From Deltaproteobacteria bacterium (lineage in GTDB: Bacteria > Desulfobacterota > Dissulfuribacteria > Dissulfuribacterales > UBA5754): 37,849 nt of DNA. The stretch lies in contig JAINCN010000025.1 of NCBI GenBank assembly GCA_036574075.1, positions 67,336 to 105,184 on the forward strand. Direction: 5' to 3'. This document shows positions 26,211 to 34,300 of the stretch, piece after piece. The position numbers and the translations under genes are program-made. The notes beneath the pieces are model-generated. The model had not been told where the DNA came from and ran no database searches. It saw nothing but the letters and a program-made list of their open reading frames with translations. Position 1 is the stretch's first letter. Every line of letters starts with the position of its first letter.

Positions 26211-28460
26211 TCATGCCGGCAGGTTCGGAAGATACAGGGTGAATCGCGTTCCTCTGGGCGTATTGTCCTCGACCTCGATCCTTCCCCCGTGGTCCGTCAC
26301 AATGGAGTGAACGATGGCAAGCCCAAGGCCCGTGCCTCCCCGTTTTCGGGAGAAATATGGCTCGAAAAGCCTCTTGCGGTCTTCGGGCGGGATGCCGGTT
26401 CCGGTATCCGCGATGGAGATCGAGACCTCTTTTGCGTCGGTATTCCCGAAGACCTGGATTCGGACCGAGCCGCCGTCCGGCATGGCGGCAATGGCATTTT
26501 CAAGGAGGTTGATGACGGCCCGTTTGATCTGATCTGGATCCACGAGGATCTCTGGGAGTGTATCCACCATGTCGAGGGTGAATTCCACCTCCGGATGGCC
26601 TTCCCTGTATATGACGGTCAGGTCCTTGAGGATCTTTTCCAGATCCGTGGGGACAAAGCGGGGCGCTGGCATGCGGGCGAAATTGGAGAATTCGTTTGCG
26701 AGACGCTTGAGGTCCTCGACCTGTTCGATGATGGTGGCGGTGCTCCTGTCAAAGACATCCCTGGCCTCGGAATCGACCATAGGGAGGTATTTTTTCCTCA
26801 GCCTCTGGGCGGAGAGCTGTATGGGTGTGAGGGGGTTTTTTATCTCGTGCGCAATGCGGCGGGCGACCTCCCGCCAAGCGGCGATCCTCTGGATCCGTTC
26901 GAGCTCGGTGAGGTCCTCGAACACGATGACCGTCCCCAAGGATCTTCCTTCCCGGTCACGGAGCTGGGAGAAATTGCACAACAGGGAGAGGATGCGGTTG
27001 TTCGATTGTAGGCGGATCGACTTCTGGACAGTACCCGTCTTGGACACAAGGAGCTCGTGCCTGATGACCTCGAATTCCTCCAGCTGTTCCGGACTCATGA
27101 CATCCACATAGGATCTCCCGATGAAAGAGGAAGCAGGCTTGCCCAGGATGGATTCCGCAGAAGGGTTCATGGTGGTGATGATCCCCAAGCGGTCCACTGA
27201 AATGACCCCAGCTGCCACGTTATCGAGTATGATCTCCATGTAGCGTCTTCGTGATTCGATCTCCGCGTTGCTTTTCTGGAGCTCGCGCGCGGCGTTTTCG
27301 GCCCGCTGCCGCGCTTCCTTGAGATCCAGGGTCATGGTGTTGAAGGCCCTTAGTAGGCTGCTCAATTCATCCTTTCCCGGAATTTCGAGTCTGACATCCA
27401 GATCCCCCTGGGCGATGCGGCGAGTGGCCTCTGCCAATGCCTGAACGGGCTTGGTGATCCCGTCGGCGATACGGTATCCGAACCAGATGGAGACAAAGAT
27501 GATGAGAAGGGTAATGAGGAAAAGGGTGAGAAGGATGACCCCCTTGATCGGGTTCTGGGAGAGAAAAAGCAGATTGTAGTCCTCGTAACCGGTTCGAATC
27601 TCGTCGAGAAGCCGTGCAATGTCCTGAGGGAGGAGGGTTCCAGCCACGAGGATGTGGCGGACTCCTGTTTCAGATGCCATGGGCAGTAAGACGCGCAGGA
27701 GCACACTGCCCTCGAGCTCATCGTTCAAGGTGGAGATCTTTCCATCCGCAAGGACCGAACTGATGATGTCTTCGGATGGCCCAGGCAGGGGGGGAAGGAG
27801 GGGGAGCCATGTCTTTGAGAAGAGAACGTCCCCTTTCGGTCCGAGGATTTCGACGCAGTGGAGGGGGGTGCCGTGACGGATCTCTGGGATGCCTACCAGG
27901 AGGGACGCAGGGGAGATGATCTGTTCGACGCATGCCTGATCCAGGACATAACCGCCCGTCATGCAGCGGCGGGAGACGAGGCGGGCGATTTCCTCTCCCT
28001 TGATCTGAAGTCCCGCTATCTGGTCCTCGTAGTAGGTTTTCCCGACCGTCAGGGCGTTTTCGAGGGCGCGTTCCACCTTTACATCGAACCAGTAGGCCAC
28101 GCTCGTTTTCAAAAACTGGTAGGAGACCCAGAACAGGAGGAGGGTCGGCAGGAGAGAGAGGGAGACAAAGGCGATGACGAGTTTGGTGCGCAGCTTGGCC
28201 CCGAGGAGGTGTTGCCTCTCCTCGAAGATCGCCTTTACGAGATATCTGAGGATCAGAAAAAGGAGGTAGAGAACGAGGAGGATGTCGATGCTCAGGATCC
28301 CGAAAAGGATCGTGGTATTGATCGGGTTGGCCGGGACGTATCTTTCGAGGATGAAGTATCCGAAAGCGGAGAAAAGGAGGATGAGAAAAAGGGAAATGGT
28401 GATGGCAAGCCGCTCCCTTTTTCGTTTTCGTTCCTTTTCAGTACGTGAATTCGGATTCAT
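26211..28460 (-). CDS. ntrY: NtrY-like membrane sensor histidine kinase
   Basis: About 749 residues. Three N-terminal membrane segments (about 18-38, 50-73, 94-112), an extracytoplasmic region of roughly 190 residues, a fourth membrane segment (VILLTLFLITLLIIFVSIWFGY), HAMP, PAS (ILDNVAAGVISVDRLGIITTMN), then HisKA with His538 (RRIAHEIKNPLTP) and ATPase motifs (NLLENAIAAMPDGG, DTGTGIPPED, GGTGLGL). This order is the NtrY plan; the partner is the downstream NtrX-like regulator. The chosen ATG overlaps the upstream DUF4390 gene by 23 bases; in-frame starts further up have no better ribosome site. Confidence 0.9.
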   Translation of the reverse strand: MNPNSRTEKERKRKRERLAITISLFLILLFSAFGYFILERYVPANPINTTILFGILSIDILLVLYLLFLILRYLVKAIFEERQHLLGAKLRTKLVIAFVSLSLLPTLLLFWVSYQFLKTSVAYWFDVKVERALENALTVGKTYYEDQIAGLQIKGEEIARLVSRRCMTGGYVLDQACVEQIISPASLLVGIPEIRHGTPLHCVEILGPKGDVLFSKTWLPLLPPLPGPSEDIISSVLADGKISTLNDELEGSVLLRVLLPMASETGVRHILVAGTLLPQDIARLLDEIRTGYEDYNLLFLSQNPIKGVILLTLFLITLLIIFVSIWFGYRIADGITKPVQALAEATRRIAQGDLDVRLEIPGKDELSSLLRAFNTMTLDLKEARQRAENAARELQKSNAEIESRRRYMEIILDNVAAGVISVDRLGIITTMNPSAESILGKPASSFIGRSYVDVMSPEQLEEFEVIRHELLVSKTGTVQKSIRLQSNNRILSLLCNFSQLRDREGRSLGTVIVFEDLTELERIQRIAAWREVARRIAHEIKNPLTPIQLSAQRLRKKYLPMVDSEARDVFDRSTATIIEQVEDLKRLANEFSNFARMPAPRFVPTDLEKILKDLTVIYREGHPEVEFTLDMVDTLPEILVDPDQIKRAVINLLENAIAAMPDGGSVRIQVFGNTDAKEVSISIADTGTGIPPEDRKRLFEPYFSRKRGGTGLGLAIVHSIVTDHGGRIEVEDNTPRGTRFTLYLPNLPA

Positions 28461-29037
28461 GCCACGGGCTGCCATAGCCGGAAGACGAAAAAATAGATAG
28501 CAGGGCCTCGAATGGTTTCTCAGGGCCGAGTTGTTCGATGAAGACACGCGCCCTGACACGATAGGTGGTCCCTTTGTGCAACCTTTCGATCGGGGCCATG
28601 GGAATCGAGATGTGATCGAACGCGAACCGTTTTGTCTCCTCCAGGGATTTGAGTCCTGTCACACGCGGGGGATCCGGTCCTGAAATAACGATGTATTCTC
28701 CCCGAAGGACGTCGTGCTTCAAGGTCCTTGTGACGCTACGGTGGGCCACGGTCTTTTTTTGGAGGAAACGGCCGGTCTCGATCTCCACCTCAAAGGAATA
28801 GCGGATCGTGCCTCCTCGTTCGAGGGCCGCCCGGATCTTGTCGTCAAAAGGATTTTCGAGTGCGAAATACACGACGAGAAAGCGATCGGCGTTTGCCGCC
28901 GAGGGCCCTGAAATCCGCGCGTCGTATCCCTTTTCCCCAAAGATGTGCCCCTTTGTTTCCGCGCTGGCCGTTCCGGACGTCATGAAGAAGATACCGATGA
29001 GAATGGACCATCGGAGTGCTGTAAGTAAGGCTTTCAT
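28438..29037 (-). CDS. DUF4390 family secreted protein
   Basis: 199 residues. A signal peptide (MKALLTALRWSILIGIFFMTSGTASA) is followed by a beta-rich domain with RFLVVYFALENPFDDKIRAAL, TIRYSFEVEIE, RTLKHDVLRGEYIV and GTTYRVRARV, which I recognise as DUF4390. Function is not known; it commonly sits immediately upstream of NtrY-like kinases in this phylum, and here overlaps ntrY by 23 bases, so it may belong to the same envelope-sensing system. A longer in-frame extension upstream is not credible. Confidence 0.8.
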   Translation of the reverse strand: MKALLTALRWSILIGIFFMTSGTASAETKGHIFGEKGYDARISGPSAANADRFLVVYFALENPFDDKIRAALERGGTIRYSFEVEIETGRFLQKKTVAHRSVTRTLKHDVLRGEYIVISGPDPPRVTGLKSLEETKRFAFDHISIPMAPIERLHKGTTYRVRARVFIEQLGPEKPFEALLSIFSSSGYGSPWHESEFTY

Positions 29038-29216
29038 GACGTCGTGCGCTGGGGCTCCTGAAGGGAATGGGCGTGGAGACGAGACTATGCGGAGAATAAA
29101 AACAACTAAAAATACTGAGGCGATACAACTGCCGCAAGGATGCGCCTGACTTCCCTTTACCATTGCCCGGGATCTGTGATACAAGATGAAAAAATCCACA
29201 AAGAGGAGGTTCATGT

Positions 29217-30560
29217 ATGAGAAAGGTGAAGCCGATTGTTGTTGCCTTGTTTCTTGCCTCGTTAGGGGGGACGGGCGAGTGCGCTGACAGGTGCACCATG
29301 CCGAAGGCCCCGCCCGCAGAGAAGGCCAAGACCATGGCGGAGCTTGCGGCCCGCTACGACTCGACGTCCTGTAAAGATTGCCATGAGGAGATCTACAACC
29401 AGTGGGAGAAGTCGCTCCACGCCCGCTCCATCCTCGGCACACCCAGGACGGCCCCGACCATCATCACTGCCATCGACAAGGGCATCCTGCAGTTTGAGTG
29501 TTCCGGGGCCACCTCTGACAAGGACCTCGAGGTCCGTCACCTCATGATGTGCGCCAAGTGTCATTTGCCCCAGCTCGAGGAGGCGACCGACGACGTGGCC
29601 CGCGAGATCATAGCGACCATCCGGGCGTGGCAGAAGGAGGAGGACGAGACGAAACTCGCCGAGCTCAAGAAAAAGATCGAGAGTGTAAACATAGGTTGCA
29701 TGGTCTGTCACAACAAGAAGGCCATCGTCCACAAGTGGTCCGACGGCTATCCCCAACCTGACACGGTTTACGGTTCCAAAGTCGGCGCCCATGACTCCCC
29801 GGACTTTCCTAAGATGGGCAAGGCCCCGGCCCTTTCCGAGTCCATCTTCTGCGGGCAGTGCCACGGGCTCGGACCCAATTTCGAGCTGGATCAGCCGTCC
29901 CAGTGCGCCACCCTCTACGGGAGCTATCTCTATGCCTACATCCCGGAGGGAGGGAGCGAGACCTGCCAGGAATGCCACATGCACAAGCCCAAGCTAGGAC
30001 ACGACATGGAGGCGTACCGGAGCGAGCCCATGAGGAAGATGGCCCTCGACGTGGACGTGGAGAGCCAGGCCCTCTTCTGGCGCAAGGACAAGGCCGCTGG
30101 TGTCATCCCCTTGGGGATCGTTCACGTGGACTTGCGGAACAAGGCCGGGCATGCCATACCCGACGGGTGACCCACGCCCAACCGCATGGTCCTGGACGTG
30201 ACCGCAAAGACAAAGGATGGCAAGGAGATCTACAAGAAGCAGGACATCTTCATGCCCTATCCCGGAAGGATGGGCCGTGGCGAGGAGATGGGGCGCGGAC
30301 CGTACGAGAAGAGCGGCCTTCTGGCTGACACGAGCCTTCCGCCAGGGCGGATAGTCCGCAAGACCTTCGAGATCCCCTTCCCCTTCAAGGACGTCACCCT
30401 CAAGGACGGCAAGAAGGACCGGAATCTCCTGGCGGATGAGATCACCGCACAGATCCGCCTCTGGTATGTACCCTTCGGCGAGTTCGACGGAAACGAGGTC
30501 CTTTTCTTCAGCGAGGACCGGAAGCTCGAACTCAAGGGCGAGTGGGTCTGGAAGAATTAG
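29217..30560 (+). CDS. Pentaheme c-type cytochrome of ExtKL type, probable selenoprotein (in-frame TGA at codon 318)
   Basis: Reading through one in-frame TGA (30168-30170) gives 447 residues. A signal peptide (1-23) leads to five heme sites: CKDCH (52), CAKCH (112), CMVCH (161), CGQCH (212), CQECH (250). After AGHAIPDG comes TGA, then PTPNRMVLDV and about 120 further residues in the same frame without cysteine or stop, rich in beta strands, ending GEWVWKN. The continuing frame and a hairpin at 30173-30200 argue for selenocysteine insertion (Sec318). I recall deltaproteobacterial multiheme cytochromes called ExtKL being listed as (seleno)proteins; the match here is by pattern, not by search. 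Role: periplasmic or outer-surface electron transfer. SD GAGGAGG lies 7 bases upstream. Alternative: a nonsense mutation splitting the gene into 29217-30170 and 30186-30560. Confidence 0.85.
30173..30200 (+). promoter_or_regulatory. Candidate bacterial SECIS hairpin
   Basis: Starts 2 bases after the in-frame TGA. CACG (30173-30176) pairs with CGTG (30197-30200), CCA (178-180) with TGG (193-195), and ACC (181-183) with GGT (188-190), leaving a GCAT loop, a C/A mismatch and a CC bulge. The loop starts with G about 16 nt from the T of TGA, at the short end of the range known for bacterial SECIS elements. Confidence 0.5.
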
Positions 30561-31878
30561 GATGGGTTAATGAAACCGGGCCGGGCGTCTGCCCGGCCTC
30601 CCTCCACCGGGCCGGGAACTGGAGCCTCACAGTCGTCCCCTGGCCAGGTTTCGACTCTATCTCTATATCCCCCTGGTGTTCCCTCATGATCTGCTTCACC
30701 AGAATGAGACCGAGACCAGTGCCTGTGGGTTTGGTCGTGACCGATGCCTTGAAGAGACGATCTCTGACCTCGTCTGGAATGCCAGGTCCGTGATCCTGCA
30801 CAATGACCACTGGGTTGCCGTCGGAGCGCGTGACCTGGACCGAAATCGTTCCGTTTTCCGGCGATGCTTGGGCAGCGTTTCTCAGGACGTGCAGGAGGGC
30901 CACCTTGAAGGTCCGTGGATTCGATCTCACGAGTATAGGCCCTTCATCAGTGCGTATCTCGTGGGTGATTCCCTTTTTGTGCAGGCTCGGGATCCATGTC
31001 TCTATGATTTCACGTACCATGGATCCGAGATCCACGTGGGCAAATAGCCCGGCCTGGGCCTTGGCAAGGGTCTCGAACTCTTCGACGATCTCGTTGAGGC
31101 GTCCGGCCTGCTCCACGATTGCATCGAGCTTTTCCCATACCCAGGCGGACTCGGGTATTTCCTTGCGGATCGCGCGAGCGAGACCTCCGATCACCATGGC
31201 CGGGTTTCTCACCCTGTCCGCGATCTTGAGGGTCATCTCGAAGACGGTCCGCTCCTGCGCAAGTGCCTCCAGGTCCTCTGCCAGGCGGAGGAGTTGGGTG
31301 TTCACGCGGGTCAGCTCGTTGTTCTTGTCCGCCTTTTCCTTGAGGAGTCTCAGGACCTCCTCGTGCTTGGCGCGCAGGTTTTCCAGATAGGACTCTTCTG
31401 CGTCCAGGAAGAGGTCCTTCCGGATGAGGTCAGACCCCTCTGCAAGGGCATCCCACGGCGTCTTGAGCCCCCATTTGATGAGACGCAACCTGAAGGGCTC
31501 ATTCGCACCGGACATCTGGGCCTCCACCTCGTCAAGGACCCGGGAAAGCCCGCTGTAGGGAAGGATCCCGCAGAGATTATGTGTGGCTGCGTCACACGCG
31601 CCAGTATCCATTTTGCCAGTGAAAAGGAGTTCGACTCCAGTGTCGTGCGGGGCTGCGGCCCGCTGAACAAAAGACATCTCCACAGTGCCTCCGCCAAAGG
31701 AATTGACGAGGATCCTGGCCGTTTCCGATGCCGCGGTCGCGATCTGGACCACGGCGATCCGTTCGTAACCCGCCTCACGGGCAAGGGATTTCGCCTTGGA
31801 CCGGATCTTCGGGATGTCCCGCTTTCGGTTCAGGACAAGGCTGATGATGTGGATGCGCTGGCCGATCTCCGTTGCCAT
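30532..31878 (-). CDS. Kinase-like ATPase with N-terminal RsbT-like domain (stressosome output candidate)
   Basis: 448 residues. The N-terminal 90 residues resemble an anti-sigma/RsbT ATPase start (DIPKIRSKAKSLAREAGYERIAVVQIATAASETARILVN). A coiled coil (about 155-215) follows, then a HisKA-like helix in which the usual phosphorylated His is Asp221 (KIADRVRNPAMVIGG), and a full HATPase domain (VLRNAAQASPENG, DHGPGIPDEVRDRLF, GTGLGL). It may bind ATP without His autophosphorylation, or use another residue. Start ATG 31878 overlaps the upstream RsbT-phosphatase gene by 49 bases. The 3' end overlaps the convergent cytochrome gene by 29 bases. No paired receiver is adjacent. Confidence 0.8.
   Translation of the reverse strand: MATEIGQRIHIISLVLNRKRDIPKIRSKAKSLAREAGYERIAVVQIATAASETARILVNSFGGGTVEMSFVQRAAAPHDTGVELLFTGKMDTGACDAATHNLCGILPYSGLSRVLDEVEAQMSGANEPFRLRLIKWGLKTPWDALAEGSDLIRKDLFLDAEESYLENLRAKHEEVLRLLKEKADKNNELTRVNTQLLRLAEDLEALAQERTVFEMTLKIADRVRNPAMVIGGLARAIRKEIPESAWVWEKLDAIVEQAGRLNEIVEEFETLAKAQAGLFAHVDLGSMVREIIETWIPSLHKKGITHEIRTDEGPILVRSNPRTFKVALLHVLRNAAQASPENGTISVQVTRSDGNPVVIVQDHGPGIPDEVRDRLFKASVTTKPTGTGLGLILVKQIMREHQGDIEIESKPGQGTTVRLQFPARWREAGQTPGPVSLTHPNSSRPTRP
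30579..30598. terminator. Hairpin at the convergent ends of the cytochrome and kinase genes
   Basis: GGCCGGGC-GTCT-GCCCGGCC, a perfect 8-bp stem with a 4-nt loop, 18 bases after the cytochrome stop and inside the last codons of the kinase gene. There is no T-run on either side, so at best a Rho-assisted or weak terminator. Confidence 0.4.
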
Positions 31879-32987
31879 GTGAGCACCATTAGGCTTGCGT
31901 CGTCCCGTATCTCGTTGCGCCGTGGGAAAAGGACCTGTGTCCAGATACACGGCGTAACTGGTGGATTGCGAAAGGGAAGGATCCACCCGGGTCTCTGGAT
32001 CAGGGGAGGAGGAGGGGGCAGGCCGTCGGTCGAAACCATGATCCAGAGCTCAGCGATCGCTCCGATGAGCACGGGTTCCTCTCTTTCGCCCTGTATTCCA
32101 CGAATGACGGTGACCTGTTCGCCGGTCTCCTGGCGGGCGTGGAGCACGAGACGGACGTTGCCCATCCCAGCGCTCTGGACGCTTCCTGAAAGGAGATCGA
32201 CGAGGAGGATTCGGGCAGAAGGCTGTCTCGGCAGGCACGACCTTTTTAACAGGTCGAGGACCCTGTGCGGCGGCCAGAGGAGGGCGAGGCGATCCAGGTC
32301 CAGAACCAGGGGCTGGCCTTCTTTTCTGTGCCCAATGCCTGTCCCTTCCGCATCGAGGACGGTGACGCGCAGGTACCGGCCATCCGTCTGGACGATGATC
32401 CTGTCACCGCATCGGCCGCCTGATGGACGGGGCGCCACGATGCCAGCCAGGCCGGGCCAGCCCATGGATCGGGTTTCCGAACGCCCATTTCCGGGCCGAA
32501 GGGTGGCGCAGATCACTGTTCCACGCCCCTGTTCGGGGGTGACGGCAGGACAGGGGCTGGAGGTATCCAGGCAGGAACAGGCGGAAAACTCGTCTGCGAG
32601 GCGGGCGACTGCGGCAAGTCCCGCGCCGAGTCCTTTCCCAAAGGGGTTTTTCCCCGAGCAGGCCATGGAGAGATTTGCGATCCCTGGTCCTTCATCGAGG
32701 CTCGCGATGGTGAGGACAGGGAGATGGGCAAGATCCAGCCCCGTGATCCGTATGATGCCACGCGTGGTCTTGTGCATGACGTGATTGAAAGCGAGTTCGC
32801 TTGCCACGAGTTCTGCCTCAGCCGCCCGTCTGGCAGGAAAACCGAGGTCGATGGCCGCCCTTTTGGCGGTCTTTTTCGCCATCGTCGCGTCCAGGACAGA
32901 CGAGACCGGTATCTCCTCACAGATCGGAGTCCGTGGGGCTGGGTGCAGGCGAGGGCTGTAAGAGGGGGAAAACGGCTTGTTCTGCAT
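31830..32987 (-). CDS. Fused RsbT-like switch kinase and SpoIIE/RsbX-type phosphatase
   Basis: 385 residues. The first part is an RsbT-type serine/threonine kinase ATPase: SELAFN (Asn68), SLDEGPGI (98-102 core) and GKGLGAGLAAVARLADEF (117-134), very like RsbT. The second part (about 205-385) is a PP2C-type phosphatase: VTVLDAEGTGIGH, MVSTDGL and a final DDASLMVL. In B. subtilis RsbT phosphorylates RsbS and RsbR, and RsbX removes the phosphate; here both roles seem to be on one chain. The N-terminus overlaps rsbS by 71 bases; there is no other ATG early enough to keep the first strand, but a non-ATG start near 32917 is possible. Confidence 0.83.
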   Translation of the reverse strand: MQNKPFSPSYSPRLHPAPRTPICEEIPVSSVLDATMAKKTAKRAAIDLGFPARRAAEAELVASELAFNHVMHKTTRGIIRITGLDLAHLPVLTIASLDEGPGIANLSMACSGKNPFGKGLGAGLAAVARLADEFSACSCLDTSSPCPAVTPEQGRGTVICATLRPGNGRSETRSMGWPGLAGIVAPRPSGGRCGDRIIVQTDGRYLRVTVLDAEGTGIGHRKEGQPLVLDLDRLALLWPPHRVLDLLKRSCLPRQPSARILLVDLLSGSVQSAGMGNVRLVLHARQETGEQVTVIRGIQGEREEPVLIGAIAELWIMVSTDGLPPPPPLIQRPGWILPFRNPPVTPCIWTQVLFPRRNEIRDDASLMVLTWQRRSASASTSSALS

Positions 32988-33300
32988 CGAGGGCGAAGGA
33001 GACCTCTTCGAAATGGATGTCGAAATCGAGAAGGGTCAGGACCACTGGCACAGAAAGCCCGGCGATGATGACCGAGGTGTCGAGGGGCATAAGGGTGCGG
33101 GCGAGTCGTTCTATATGTCGAGCCAGGTATGTGTCCACCACCTCCACTGAAGAAAGATCCACCACGACCCTTTTTGTTTCGCGGGCCTTTGCCTCGCTGG
33201 TGATCTTACTGATGAGGCGTTCGACGCTTTCGTCGTCGATGTCCTCTGGAGGGGCGACGATGATCACCTCCCCAAGAGGTATGAAAACATGGGGCGTCAT
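32917..33300 (-). CDS. rsbS: RsbS-like STAS domain scaffold protein
   Basis: 127 residues, a single STAS domain: VFIPLGEVIIVAPPEDIDDESVERL, KRVVVDLSSVEVVDTYLARHIERLAR, SVIIAGLSVPVVLTLLDFDI. The site equivalent to the RsbS phospho-serine falls at Thr57 (VDT). RsbS and RsbR form the stressosome core and hold RsbT until phosphorylated. Its ATG overlaps the rsbR stop by four bases. Confidence 0.85.
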   Translation of the reverse strand: MTPHVFIPLGEVIIVAPPEDIDDESVERLISKITSEAKARETKRVVVDLSSVEVVDTYLARHIERLARTLMPLDTSVIIAGLSVPVVLTLLDFDIHFEEVSFALDAEQAVFPLLQPSPAPSPTDSDL

Positions 33301-34181
33301 GATCTGCCGATCTTTTTTCGGGCGATGTCCACTGCGCGTCTTCCCTTCTCCGAGGCCTCTTCCATGCGGTAAATGGCCAGGTGCAGCGCGTCGGTCATTC
33401 GGGATCGGAAGGTGACGTTTTCCATGCGCACGTCGAGTTGGGTGATGGTCCGTGCGATGTGTGGGGAGATACCGGAGATGATGGCCTCGCTTCCCATGTA
33501 GCGGACCGCGTGAATGGTCTGGATCAGGTGTCGAGCCACATCCGCGTCAACTGCGGGCACACCTGTGATGTCGATGATGACGAAGGGGGCCCGCGCCTGT
33601 TCGATGGCCTCAAGGAGCCGCTCCGTTGCGATGCGTGCCCTGTAGCTGTCCAGGGTGCCGATGAGTGGCAGGAGGACGATGCCTTCCCAGATGTCGATGA
33701 CAGGGGTCGATAGTTCCAGAACCTCGTCCTGAAGATGCCTGATGGCCTCTTCCTGTTTGCGGAGCATCTCCTCCTGCTGCTCGATGAGTTTGCGCTCCTG
33801 CTCGATGCGTCCGGAGATATCGATGAAATGTTCGACACAGCCGACGATCTCTCCCTTATAGTTTTTGAGGGGACGGCTTGCGTATTCGATAGGGATCTCG
33901 CGTTCACCGGCCTTGAGGACCGTCTGTCCCTGGTGCACGGCGTTTTCCGAGATGGAGAGATGGCATGTGCAGTTCTCTGTCCCGCACATGGGGGTGTTGA
34001 AGACTTCGTAACACTTGCGGTCGAAACAGTCCCCCGGGGTCCGTCCTACCATGGCGGCCCCTGCCTGGTTGATCATGAGGATGGTGTGTTCCAGGTCCGT
34101 GACAAAGATCCCGGAAGGAACGGCGTTGATGATCTCGGAAAGAAAGGTCTCGTCCCGGTTGATCTCGGCTAAGTTTTCCAT
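33297..34181 (-). CDS. rsbR: RsbR-like stressosome sensor (PAS plus STAS)
   Basis: 294 residues. A PAS domain (about 10-125) carries a cysteine cluster (Cys52, 57, 66, 71, 73 and His74); a coiled coil (about 125-155) joins it to a STAS domain (about 160-275) with PFVIIDITGVPAVDADVARHLIQ and ISGISPHIARTITQ. By my alignment from memory, the B. subtilis RsbR Thr171 position is Ala213 and Thr205 is Thr245. B. subtilis RsbR has a globin-like sensor instead of PAS. AGGGG lies 7 bases before the ATG at 34181; an upstream ATG at 34238 is less likely. First gene of the stressosome set. Confidence 0.86.
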   Translation of the reverse strand: MENLAEINRDETFLSEIINAVPSGIFVTDLEHTILMINQAGAAMVGRTPGDCFDRKCYEVFNTPMCGTENCTCHLSISENAVHQGQTVLKAGEREIPIEYASRPLKNYKGEIVGCVEHFIDISGRIEQERKLIEQQEEMLRKQEEAIRHLQDEVLELSTPVIDIWEGIVLLPLIGTLDSYRARIATERLLEAIEQARAPFVIIDITGVPAVDADVARHLIQTIHAVRYMGSEAIISGISPHIARTITQLDVRMENVTFRSRMTDALHLAIYRMEEASEKGRRAVDIARKKIGRS

Positions 34182-34209
34182 GTGCGTTCCCCTGTCTCCG
34201 GCACACTGC

Positions 34210-34226
34210 AAGGCGAAACTCGCCTT
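34210..34226. other. Small hairpin between pilS and rsbR
   Basis: AAGGCGA-AAC-TCGCCTT, a perfect 7-bp stem in the 119-bp gap between pilS and rsbR. No T-run. A remnant of the family A end (GGATTCAGG, 34262-34270) is also in this gap. Confidence 0.35.
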
Positions 34227-34300
34227 ATGGCAGCTCAAAAAGGTCCCGGCCGCCCGCTTAAGGATTCAGGTCTATTCGTAGCACCCAAGCCAGCGGCCTG

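Noticed and set aside
29038-29216. A sigma54 or sigma70 promoter in the 179-bp gap between the DUF4390 and cytochrome genes
   Set aside because: Promoters must lie here, but no box pair was good enough on either strand to name.
30186-30560. A separate gene of 124 residues after the cytochrome
   Set aside because: It starts in the same frame 15 bases after the TGA, has no ribosome site and continues the cytochrome's sequence, so read-through of TGA is simpler.
31294-32784. 496-residue plus-strand frame across the stressosome genes
   Set aside because: Opposes two well-supported minus-strand genes; the translation has no domain features.
34259-34270. Another family A copy between pilS and rsbR
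   Set aside because: Only about 10 bases (GGATTCAGG) match one end; too short to call.
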